Of a stretch of DNA of 5,018 nucleotides, positions 1-5,018 are shown in pieces. The notes under the pieces are model-generated. The model was not told the DNA's origin, ran no database searches, and was given only the letters and a program-made list of their open reading frames with translations. Position 1 is the first letter of the stretch; each line of letters begins with the position of its first letter. Made by a program: the position numbers and the translations under genes. The stretch comes from Acidobacteriota bacterium (GTDB taxonomy: Bacteria; Acidobacteriota; Terriglobia; Terriglobales; Acidobacteriaceae), in contig JAKCDN010000246.1 in assembly GCA_021841795.1 (NCBI GenBank), forward strand, positions 1-5,018, in the 5' to 3' direction.

Positions 1-860
1 ATGGGCGGCCAGCCGAAGCCCTCATAGAGCGAAGGGAAAAGCAGGCAGAGGGCGCGGCTGTAGAGGGCTTCAATGACCTCGACCCGGGGGGTGACGATGG
101 CAACGATGCGATGGTGAATGCCGAGGGCGCGGGCCAGGCGGACGAGGCCGCGGTCAAGGGGCTCGCCGGCGAGAACGAGCTGGAGATCAGTGCCCGCGGA
201 TGCTTTGGCGAAGACGCGCAGCACGCCCGCGCGGTTTTTGTAGGGGAGGTTGGAGCCGAGATGCAGGATGAAGGGCGAACGGAGGACGCCGAACTGCGCG
301 AGACGGCGGCCGGCCTCGTCGGGAGCGAGGGGTTGAAAGGGATAATTGAGGCCGTTGAGGACGACCGAGAGATTGCTATCAGACTGGAGAATGGCGCGGA
401 CATCGTCGAAGGTGGCACGGGAGACACAGGCGACGCGGGTGGCGCGCCTGAGTCCGGAACAGATCCAGCGCTGGAGGATTTTTCCGAAGCGGGAGGCTCG
501 GAGCTCGGGGATCTCGCCGCGGGCGGCGCGGACGGCGATCATGTCATGACAGGTAATCAGCACCGGAGCGCGTTCAACGAAGGGGACGTAGACGGCGCTG
601 CCGTGGTCGCAGAGATGGACCAGATCGGCACGGGCGGCGGCGGCGCGAAGCCTGCGGGGAAAGAGGATGAAGCGGTCGATGTATCCGAGCCATTTTCCGA
701 GCCCGCGCGCGGAGGGGATGCAGGCGCCGAAGAACGGGCGCGGGGCGATGAGGCGGACGTCGATGCCGGCCGCGCCGAGTTCGCGGTGGAGGGCGGCAGC
801 CCAGATGCGCATGCTTGTGGAGCCGTCGAAGCGGTAGTTGCCGACCAGCAGAACTTTCAT
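1..860 (-). CDS. GT4-family glycosyltransferase, partial (3' end beyond window)
   Basis: Likely transfers a sugar from an activated nucleotide donor to a glycan acceptor at the cytoplasmic face of the inner membrane. The frame runs open from ATG at 860 to the window edge (286 codons, no stop), so the C-terminus is missing because of the window and not through mutation. The N-terminus MKVLLVGNYRFDGSTSM is a typical GT-B first strand and loop, which fixes the start. Further along are LITCHDM (101-107), CVSRATFDDV (145-154) closing the acceptor domain, VLNGLNYPF (167-175), HLGSNLPYKNR (200-210) opening the donor domain, and FPSLYEGFGWPP (275-286), where E280 is the first glutamate of the GT4 E-x7-E motif; the second would lie just outside. 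Full-length relatives are usually about 350-400 residues. No Shine-Dalgarno sequence is visible before the ATG. It is divergent from the GT2 gene at 956. Family assignment is firm; donor and acceptor are unknown. Confidence 0.93.
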   Translation of the reverse strand, partial: MKVLLVGNYRFDGSTSMRIWAAALHRELGAAGIDVRLIAPRPFFGACIPSARGLGKWLGYIDRFILFPRRLRAAAARADLVHLCDHGSAVYVPFVERAPVLITCHDMIAVRAARGEIPELRASRFGKILQRWICSGLRRATRVACVSRATFDDVRAILQSDSNLSVVLNGLNYPFQPLAPDEAGRRLAQFGVLRSPFILHLGSNLPYKNRAGVLRVFAKASAGTDLQLVLAGEPLDRGLVRLARALGIHHRIVAIVTPRVEVIEALYSRALCLLFPSLYEGFGWPP

Positions 861-955
861 GATGCGTACCGGAGCGGCATTGCCGGCGAGGAGCGGAAGC
901 GGAGTCCGGCGGCAGCGCGGCGAAGGCGGCGCAGAGGTGCGCTAGTATCGTGACT
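861..955. promoter_or_regulatory. Divergent intergenic region, probable two-way promoter
   Basis: This is the only place where two genes in the window diverge, so promoters for both the GT4 (minus) and GT2 (plus) genes are expected here unless the GT4 gene is driven otherwise. On the plus strand TAGTAT at 943-948 matches 4 of 6 bases of a sigma-70 -10 box and is one of few AT-richer patches. On the minus strand the same patch reads GATACT (949-944), another weak -10 candidate. No convincing -35 box is seen on either strand. Presence of promoter activity is inferred from gene orientation; the exact boxes are weak. Confidence 0.35.
933..938 (+). promoter_or_regulatory. Possible ribosome binding site (AGAGGT) for the GT2 gene
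   Basis: AGAGGT at 933-938 is the only purine-rich Shine-Dalgarno-like stretch before the GT2 gene. Its GAGG core lies 12 nt from GTG 950 and 18 nt from ATG 956. The first distance is long but tolerated; the second is too long. It therefore favours GTG 950 as the start if it is used. It would not be used if the transcript begins at or near the ATG. Confidence 0.3.
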
Positions 956-1786
956 ATGCGGCCGGCGGTGATCGTATTGTCGTTCAACTCGGAGGCGACG
1001 CTGGGAGCCACGCTGGAGCGGGCCCGGCAGGTATCCGATGAGATCCACGTGGTGGACTCGTACAGCAGCGACGGCTCGGTTGAGCTGGCGCGGGGCGCGG
1101 GCGCCAGGGTGGTTGAGCGCGAGTTTGCGAACTACGGGGCGCAGCGCAACTGGGCGATCGACAACCTGCCAATCGCGTCGCCATGGCAACTGCACCTGGA
1201 CGCGGACGAATGGATGGACGACAGGCTGGTGGCCGCGATACAGGCGCTTGCCGATGAGCCGGAACACGATGGGTACTTTCTGCCGCGCTACGTGCGCTTT
1301 CTGGGCCGGGTGCTGCGCCACGGCGGGATGAGCCCGACGTGGCATCTGCGGCTGTTTCGCAGCGGGGCGGGGCGGTGCGAGGAGCGCAAGTACGACCAGC
1401 ACTACCTGCTCAGGAGCGGCACCACGGGAGAGCTGGAAGGCGCGATGATCGACGACGTGCGCATGCCGCTGACGGAGTGGATTGCGCGGCACAACCGCTG
1501 GGCCAGCGGCGAGGTGGAAGAGCTGAACAGCCGGGAGACCGGCGGACGGCTGCGCGCCGACGCCCGGGGCAATCGCGCCGAACGCAAGCGGTATCTGAGG
1601 AAGCAGTACGACCGCCTGCCGCTGTTCGTCCGGCCGCCGCTTTTGTTTGCGTACCGTTACGTGTTGCGGCGGGGATTCCTGGACGGGAGCGAAGGGCTGA
1701 TCTTCTGGGTTCTGCAAACCTTCTGGTTCCGTTTCCTTGTGGATTCGAAGATCTGGGAGCAGCGCCATGCGGCGGGCGGAGCGTAG
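956..1786 (+). CDS. GT2-family glycosyltransferase, WaaE/KdtX-like (LPS-core beta-1,4-glucosyltransferase type)
   Basis: A 276-residue inverting GT-A enzyme expected to add a hexose to a lipid-linked or LPS-type acceptor; characterised relatives are UDP-glucose beta-1,4-glucosyltransferases, but donor specificity cannot be read here. Numbering from ATG 956: first strand AVIVLSFNSE (4-13), nucleotide-binding VDSYSSDGS (33-41), FANYGAQRNWA (57-67), the metal-binding DxD within LHLDADEW (79-86), WHLRLFR (129-135), HNRWASGE (179-186) in the region usually holding the catalytic base, and a C-terminal aromatic, partly hydrophobic segment (about 222-268) that probably sits on the membrane. Length is normal for the family. 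GTG 950 is an alternative start adding two residues (M-T) and is better placed for the AGAGGT at 933-938; ATG was preferred as the stronger codon. The gene opposes its neighbours: divergent from the left GT4, convergent with the secreted-protein gene 42 bp away. Third positions are mostly G, unlike the minus genes. Confidence 0.93.
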   Translation: MRPAVIVLSFNSEATLGATLERARQVSDEIHVVDSYSSDGSVELARGAGARVVEREFANYGAQRNWAIDNLPIASPWQLHLDADEWMDDRLVAAIQALADEPEHDGYFLPRYVRFLGRVLRHGGMSPTWHLRLFRSGAGRCEERKYDQHYLLRSGTTGELEGAMIDDVRMPLTEWIARHNRWASGEVEELNSRETGGRLRADARGNRAERKRYLRKQYDRLPLFVRPPLLFAYRYVLRRGFLDGSEGLIFWVLQTFWFRFLVDSKIWEQRHAAGGA

Positions 1787-1828
1787 CAGAACGAGCAGCG
1801 GCGAGCGCATGAGGGCGATAAGCGCCAA

Positions 1829-2665
1829 CTACTGCGGCGGCGCGGGGGATGGGACCGCGGAGCCGCCGGAGTCGTTGCCGGATGGCGGAGGCGACGCGAA
1901 GCCTGAGGGCTGCGATGCGGAACCGCGACTGGAGGCGGAATGGCCGAGCGGATCACTGTGCGTGCGCGTGCCGGCGGGGAAGACAGCGCGGTTGGCGTGG
2001 TTGAATGAACTGCCGTGCGCGCGCGAGGGCAGGCCATGGGGGTTTGCGGCGCGCGGAGCAAGATTGAAGCGACGGCCGGGGATACCGCGCGAGAGGCCGG
2101 CGCGCGGGACGGGAGCCAGGCCCGGCTTCACGGCAAAGGAGGGAGCCGCGAAATCCGGAAGCGCCGCCGGCGCGGCCGCGCGGCTGGCGGAATGACCGGC
2201 GGCGGAGCCCGGGGAAGTGAATGCCGCGGGGTCGCGCCAGATGCCGCCGTGCTGCACGGTAGAGCCGAAGCTGTCGCGCCCTGCCACCCAACTGGATGTG
2301 CCCGATGCGGCGGCGGGATTGCGGAGCTGCGATCCGCCCGCGGCGCCGGCGGCGGGTCTGAATGCGCCCGCGGCGCCGAAGCTTCCCTGCCCCGGCGACC
2401 AGGAGGAAGCGCCGGCGGCGACGGGAGCCGGGCTGGAGGCTGAGGAGCCATGGGCGTCGCCGGAGCGCGACGACGGCTGGCTCACGGGCTGCCAGATGCC
2501 GGAGGCGGGCGGCACGGTTTGCCCAGAGGCGGGCGGTGCTGTCTGCGTCTGGGAGGCGCCGCTCTGCGCGTACACGGGCTGGGTTTGCGCGAATCCAGGA
2601 GGAAGCGCGAGGACGAAGGCGAGTGCGGCGAGGCAGCCTGCGCATTGGAGATGGATGCGGGTCAT
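1829..2665 (-). CDS. Secreted low-complexity Ala/Ser/Pro/Gly-rich protein, function unknown
   Basis: I recognise no domain in this 278-residue protein. Residues 1-26 form a Sec signal peptide: a short n-region with R3, a hydrophobic core (about 9-21) and probable cleavage after GFA (A26) before QTQP. There is no lipobox. The mature part is low-complexity: a Gln/Pro/Ser/Thr stretch (27-70) containing PPASG twice, a middle section with SSWSPGQGSFG (87-97), SSWVAGRDSFG (124-134) and the related GIWQP (56-60) and GIWRDP (141-146), an Arg-containing section (about 188-234), and a Ser/Pro/Gly tail. The only cysteines are in the signal peptide. The start is well fixed: its ATG overlaps the stop of the upstream GT as ATGA, with AAAGG (2679-2675) 9 nt before it. 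It is last in the minus-strand run. I infer export to periplasm or surface and a link to the polysaccharide, such as a matrix or wall-associated component; this is not shown by the sequence. Other open frames overlap, but only this one combines coupling, RBS and signal peptide. Confidence 0.82.
   Translation of the reverse strand: MTRIHLQCAGCLAALAFVLALPPGFAQTQPVYAQSGASQTQTAPPASGQTVPPASGIWQPVSQPSSRSGDAHGSSASSPAPVAAGASSWSPGQGSFGAAGAFRPAAGAAGGSQLRNPAAASGTSSWVAGRDSFGSTVQHGGIWRDPAAFTSPGSAAGHSASRAAAPAALPDFAAPSFAVKPGLAPVPRAGLSRGIPGRRFNLAPRAANPHGLPSRAHGSSFNHANRAVFPAGTRTHSDPLGHSASSRGSASQPSGFASPPPSGNDSGGSAVPSPAPPQ
2264..2407 (-). repeat. Imperfect tandem-like protein repeat (SSW..G..SFG, two copies)
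   Basis: Two 33-bp segments within the secreted-protein gene, at 2375-2407 and 2264-2296, encode SSWSPGQGSFG and SSWVAGRDSFG. They share 7 of 11 residues and, by my count, 22 of 33 bases, with starts 37 codons apart. The conserved residues are the Ser-Ser-Trp head and the Ser-Phe-Gly tail around a central Gly. They are flanked by GIWQP before and GIWRDP after, so aromatic residues punctuate an otherwise small-residue chain. This looks like degenerate internal duplication; the divergence implies it is old or that only the aromatic positions are constrained. Confidence 0.6.
2662..2665 (-). other. ATGA start/stop overlap (translational coupling)
   Basis: The TGA stop of the WcaI-like GT (2664-2662) and the ATG of the secreted-protein gene (2665-2663) share bases in an ATGA. 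This geometry commonly lets a terminating ribosome restart on the next gene, so the two are expected to be on one mRNA with linked expression. Confidence 0.85.
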
Positions 2666-3918
2666 GGCTTGAAACCTTTGAGGGCCAACGAACGGAAGGC
2701 CGGCCCCGCGGCCTCGGACAGATTGCGTTCCAGCTCACCGAGCACGCGGGCGGACGACCAGCGCGCACAGGCATATTCTCGCCCATTTTCGCCGGCCTGG
2801 CGAAGGTCCTGGCGACGGAGGGCGAGGATGGCGTCAAGGAGGGCGGCGGGGTCCCGGGCCGGGACGACTATCCCGGCGCCGGATTCGCGCACCATCTGCG
2901 CGACCTCGCAGGCGGGGTTGATGGAGGCGACGATGGGGCGCGCGGCGGCGAGATAACTGACGATTTTTGAGGGAAACGCGACTCCGGAGACCGAATGCTG
3001 CTGGGTCACGAGGCAGATGCCGCTGGCGGCCATGAGGCCGCGGAAGTCGGTCTGGCTGAGGAGCGGGAAGAAGCGCACGTTGGCAAGACGGAGCGCGGCG
3101 GCGCGGCGTTTGATGCGATCGCACTCGGCTCCGTTGCCGACGCAGAGGAACAGGAGAGAATCGTCGTCGCGGCAGAGGGCGGCAGCGTCGAGGATGACAT
3201 CGAGCCCCTGCTTGACGCCCATGTTGCCGCTGTGGGTGACAAGGAACCGATCGCCGAGATGGTAACGATGGCGGAATGCGCTGCCTTCCTCCGGGGTGAG
3301 GCACATGAGCGATTCGTCCATCCGGGGCTCGATGAGCTCGACTTTGGAATCGGGGAGGCCTTTGTCGATGAGGCGCTGCCTCATGTTCGGCGTGAGCGTG
3401 GTGACGAGGCGGGCATGCCGGTAGGCCGCGGTCTCGACTTTATAGAGGAGCCGGACCATCCAGCGGGGCAGCATGCCGAGATCGGAGGCGGAGTCGGGCT
3501 GGAGATCTTCAACGTCGAAGACGTAGGGCACGCCCCAGAAACGGCTGAGGAGAATGGCCGGCACCGCGAGACCGAGCGGGGGCGAGACAACGAACAGGAC
3601 ATCAGGGCGCCGGCGCAGGAAGGCACGGAGGGTTACGCCGACGATGAAGCTGGCCTCATGAAGAATGCGCTTGACGGAGCGGACCCGGCCGGGAATATAA
3701 GCCCAACTGCGAACGATGCGGACGCGATTGCGCACCTCGGTTAAGCCGAGCTTGCCGGAGTATTCCGCGGGCACCTTCCAGTCGGGGTAGTACGGAAACG
3801 TGGTGCAGACCTCGACGTCGTGACCGGCTGCGGCAAGGTGTTCGGCGCGGTAGGTGGTGAAGGCGCCGATGCCCGTTACTTCAGGCCAGTAATTGATGCT
3901 GAGGAGAAGAATTTTCAT
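2662..3918 (-). CDS. WcaI/WbuB-like GT4 glycosyltransferase
   Basis: A 418-residue GT-B enzyme of the group containing colanic-acid WcaI and O-antigen WbuB, where characterised members move fucose or fucosamine-type sugars. The substrate here is unknown. The N-terminus carries MKILLLSINYWPEVTGIG (glycine-rich loop 16-18) and FPYYPDW (41-47), a hallmark of the WcaI side. Next are VVSPPLGLAVPA (110-121), VFDVEDLQPDSA (133-144) and TLTPNM (174-179). The donor domain has VTHSGNMGVKQGLD (227-240), VGNG (260-263), RFFPLLSQ (282-289) and AFPSKIVSYLAAARPIVAS (314-332). At the usual second E of E-x7-E there appears to be a Ser (S321), as some WcaI-type enzymes lack that Glu. Length fits the family. 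Start ATG 3918 gives the canonical N-terminus; the RBS is weak (GGA at 3932-3930). It lies 57 bp after the other GT4 gene and overlaps the secreted-protein gene by 4 bp, so it is very likely in an operon with it. Confidence 0.93.
   Translation of the reverse strand: MKILLLSINYWPEVTGIGAFTTYRAEHLAAAGHDVEVCTTFPYYPDWKVPAEYSGKLGLTEVRNRVRIVRSWAYIPGRVRSVKRILHEASFIVGVTLRAFLRRRPDVLFVVSPPLGLAVPAILLSRFWGVPYVFDVEDLQPDSASDLGMLPRWMVRLLYKVETAAYRHARLVTTLTPNMRQRLIDKGLPDSKVELIEPRMDESLMCLTPEEGSAFRHRYHLGDRFLVTHSGNMGVKQGLDVILDAAALCRDDDSLLFLCVGNGAECDRIKRRAAALRLANVRFFPLLSQTDFRGLMAASGICLVTQQHSVSGVAFPSKIVSYLAAARPIVASINPACEVAQMVRESGAGIVVPARDPAALLDAILALRRQDLRQAGENGREYACARWSSARVLGELERNLSEAAGPAFRSLALKGFKP
2675..2679 (-). 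promoter_or_regulatory. Ribosome binding site (AAAGG) of the secreted-protein gene
   Basis: On the minus strand AAAGG lies at 2679-2675, within the last codons of the upstream GT, leaving a 9 nt spacer to the ATG at 2665. It supports that ATG as the true start and can act together with the ATGA overlap. Confidence 0.55.
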
Positions 3919-3950
3919 TGAGGTGCAGTTCCACGCCCGGCTTGCCCGAG

Positions 3951-3976
3951 GCTGTTTATCTATAACTTGATTATCT
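3951..3976 (-). promoter_or_regulatory. AT-rich island with repeated AGATAA, possible internal promoter
   Basis: In the 57 bp gap between two GT genes, roughly 3951-3974 is three-quarters A+T in an otherwise GC-rich window. On the minus strand AGATAA occurs twice, at 3976-3971 and 3961-3956, 15 bp apart. GATAAT at 3975-3970 matches 5 of 6 bases of a -10 box, and TATAGA (3964-3959) matches 4 of 6. No good -35 box lies at the right distance. It could be a secondary promoter for the WcaI-like GT and secreted-protein genes, a regulator site, or only an A+T-rich spacer. Confidence 0.3.
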
Positions 3977-5010
3977 CAGCGGCTGCATGCCGCGAAATGC
4001 GATTCGTATGCGTCGGCAACCGCGTCGATGCGAAATTGACGCAGATGGCTCTCGGCATTGGCGAGGTATTTCCCGAGCTGGCCGGGCGAGTTCAACAGAC
4101 GCAGAAGAATATGGGCCAGTTCTTCGACGTTGCCTTCTTCAAAGAGCATGCCGGCCTCCCCCACCGATTCCGGCAGCCCGCCCATGCGGCTGGCCACGGG
4201 GACGCAGCCGCAGGCAATGCCCTCGACCGGGACCACGGGGCAGGCTTCAGGGGGCGCAGAACGCGAGGGAACCACGAGAATTTTGTGCCGGTTCATGGCA
4301 AGGGCAAGATCATCGCCCTGCCTGACGCCGAGGAAGGAGACGGCCTCTGCAATACCCAACGACTTTGCCAAGGCGCGCAGAGCTTCTTCTTCCTCGCCGG
4401 AGCCAATGATGGAGAGCGTTGTGTGAGGGCGGCGCCGGCGAACGATTTCGTAGGCGCGCAAGAGGGTGTCAACGCCTTTGGCGGTGACCAACCTGCCCAC
4501 GAAGAGAAGATCCTCGGCGCGCTCGACCTCCGGAATGCAGCGGAAGATTGCCGAGTCGTAGGGATTGCGGATGACCCGGGAGCCGGGCCGGATGGTATCG
4601 GCCTGATATCTACTGACGCTCATGAACGAAGGACGCCAGAGCAAGGAACGCTTCAAACGGTCCTGCCAGGCGAGGCGGCCATCGGGCCGGGCGATGGGAC
4701 CGTGAAAGACAAGCAGAAACGGCTTGCGCGGAAAGAGCAGCCAGAGCGGCCAGGCGAGGCGGAGCGAGATGTTGCTCTGCAGCACGATGTCGGCGCGGCG
4801 AATCTCGGCGATCAGGCTGGGCGCGGCGGGTCTCCGCACCACGCGAAACGGCTCTTCACGGTCGTGCGCATCGCCGCGTGTCTCCGTCGCAACCGTAACG
4901 GCGTAGCCCCGGCGCGCAAACGTCCGGGCGAGAATCAGGCTGACGGTTTCGATGCCGCCGAGGCTGGGCGGAAAGGCGTAGGACAGGATGAGCAGGTTCC
5001 TGGGCTTCAT
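3976..5010 (-). CDS. GT4-family glycosyltransferase
   Basis: A complete 344-residue retaining GT-B enzyme, probably adding a sugar during surface-polysaccharide assembly at the inner membrane; the sugar is not predictable. The N-terminal domain has NLLILSYAFPP (5-15) followed by the glycine-rich loop GGIE (18-21), then FHGP (102-105) and MSVSRYQADTI (130-140) with IRNPYD (147-152) at the domain boundary. The donor domain has LLFVGRLVTAKGVDTLL (168-184), IIGSGEEEE (201-209), FLGVRQGDDLA (226-236) and a canonical E-x7-E motif, E255 to E263, in PEACPVVPVEGIACGCVPVAS (254-274), then GGLPE (277-281). Length is on the short side of normal. ATG 5010 matches the family start, though only 8 bp of upstream sequence are visible, so its RBS and promoter cannot be judged and an earlier gene may be coupled. 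It is the first gene of the visible minus-strand run, 57 bp ahead of the WcaI-like GT. Confidence 0.94.
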   Translation of the reverse strand: MKPRNLLILSYAFPPSLGGIETVSLILARTFARRGYAVTVATETRGDAHDREEPFRVVRRPAAPSLIAEIRRADIVLQSNISLRLAWPLWLLFPRKPFLLVFHGPIARPDGRLAWQDRLKRSLLWRPSFMSVSRYQADTIRPGSRVIRNPYDSAIFRCIPEVERAEDLLFVGRLVTAKGVDTLLRAYEIVRRRRPHTTLSIIGSGEEEEALRALAKSLGIAEAVSFLGVRQGDDLALAMNRHKILVVPSRSAPPEACPVVPVEGIACGCVPVASRMGGLPESVGEAGMLFEEGNVEELAHILLRLLNSPGQLGKYLANAESHLRQFRIDAVADAYESHFAACSR

Positions 5011-5018
5011 GGCTATTT

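Noticed and set aside
111..953. 280-codon open frame on the plus strand
   Set aside because: It lies antisense to the GT4 gene at 1-860, is acidic and Gly/Ala-rich with no motifs, and is explained by the high-GC third positions of the real gene.
1814..1826. Small hairpin GGCG-ATAAG-CGCC in the convergent 42 bp gap, as a terminator
   Set aside because: The stem is only 4 bp and no T run follows on either strand, so it is not a credible intrinsic terminator; termination there remains unexplained.
857..1828. 323-codon open frame on the minus strand
   Set aside because: It is antisense to the GT2 gene, whose DxD and other family motifs are clear; the translation is Arg/Pro/Ala-rich without any fold signal.
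1953..2837. 294-codon open frame on the minus strand overlapping the secreted protein and the end of the WcaI-like GT
   Set aside because: It is strongly Arg-rich frame-shifted translation, lacks a signal peptide or motifs, and would overlap two better-supported genes.
2015..2970. Several plus-strand open frames of 142-202 codons
   Set aside because: They are antisense to the coupled secreted-protein and GT genes; compositions are typical of shadow frames in GC-rich DNA.
2995..3744. 249-codon plus-strand open frame
   Set aside because: It is antisense to the WcaI-like GT, with Glu/Gly/Ala-rich sequence and no recognisable motif.
3934..3950. GC-rich segment with repeated GCCCG between two GT genes, as a terminator or attenuator
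   Set aside because: The two GCCCG copies are direct, not inverted, so no stable stem forms and no T run follows.
1..5018. tRNA, rRNA, riboswitch, CRISPR array, insertion sequence or phage attachment site
   Set aside because: I looked on both strands and saw no regularly spaced repeats, terminal inverted repeats, transposase motifs or structured RNA; the window is almost entirely accounted for by five coding regions.

Overview
This is a GC-rich bacterial window with no RNA genes, mobile elements or CRISPR. It is packed with polysaccharide-type glycosyltransferases (GTs). The base composition, the dense gene packing and the WcaI/WbuB-like and WaaE/KdtX-like enzymes suggest a high-GC Gram-negative-type environmental bacterium. 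Acidobacteriota is my impression from style only; no marker gene here fixes the taxon.

Layout, left to right: (1) on the minus strand, 1-860, the N-terminal 286 residues of a GT4-fold glycosyltransferase whose 3' end lies beyond the left edge; (2) an 89-95 bp divergent gap; (3) on the plus strand, 956-1786 (or from GTG 950), a GT2 glycosyltransferase of the lipopolysaccharide-core beta-1,4-glucosyltransferase type; (4) a convergent 42 bp gap; (5) a minus-strand run, read right to left, of a complete GT4 enzyme (5010-3976), a 57 bp AT-rich gap, a WcaI/WbuB-like GT4 enzyme (3918-2662), and a secreted Ala/Ser/Pro/Gly-rich protein (2665-1829) whose ATG overlaps the stop of the preceding GT by 4 bp (ATGA). 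No gene-free stretch exceeds 100 bp.

Taken together, this is part of a surface-polysaccharide locus (exopolysaccharide, capsule or LPS-type glycan). The GTs would sequentially add sugars to a growing repeat unit or core on the cytoplasmic side of the inner membrane. The polymerase, flippase, export and priming genes are not in the window, so the glycan class cannot be decided. The least explained element is the low-complexity exported protein, translationally coupled to the WcaI-like GT. It has a clear signal peptide, no domain I recognise, and two copies of an SSW..G..SFG motif. The whole plus strand is G-rich over C whichever strand is coding, and third codon positions follow it (G-ending in the plus gene, C-ending in the minus genes).
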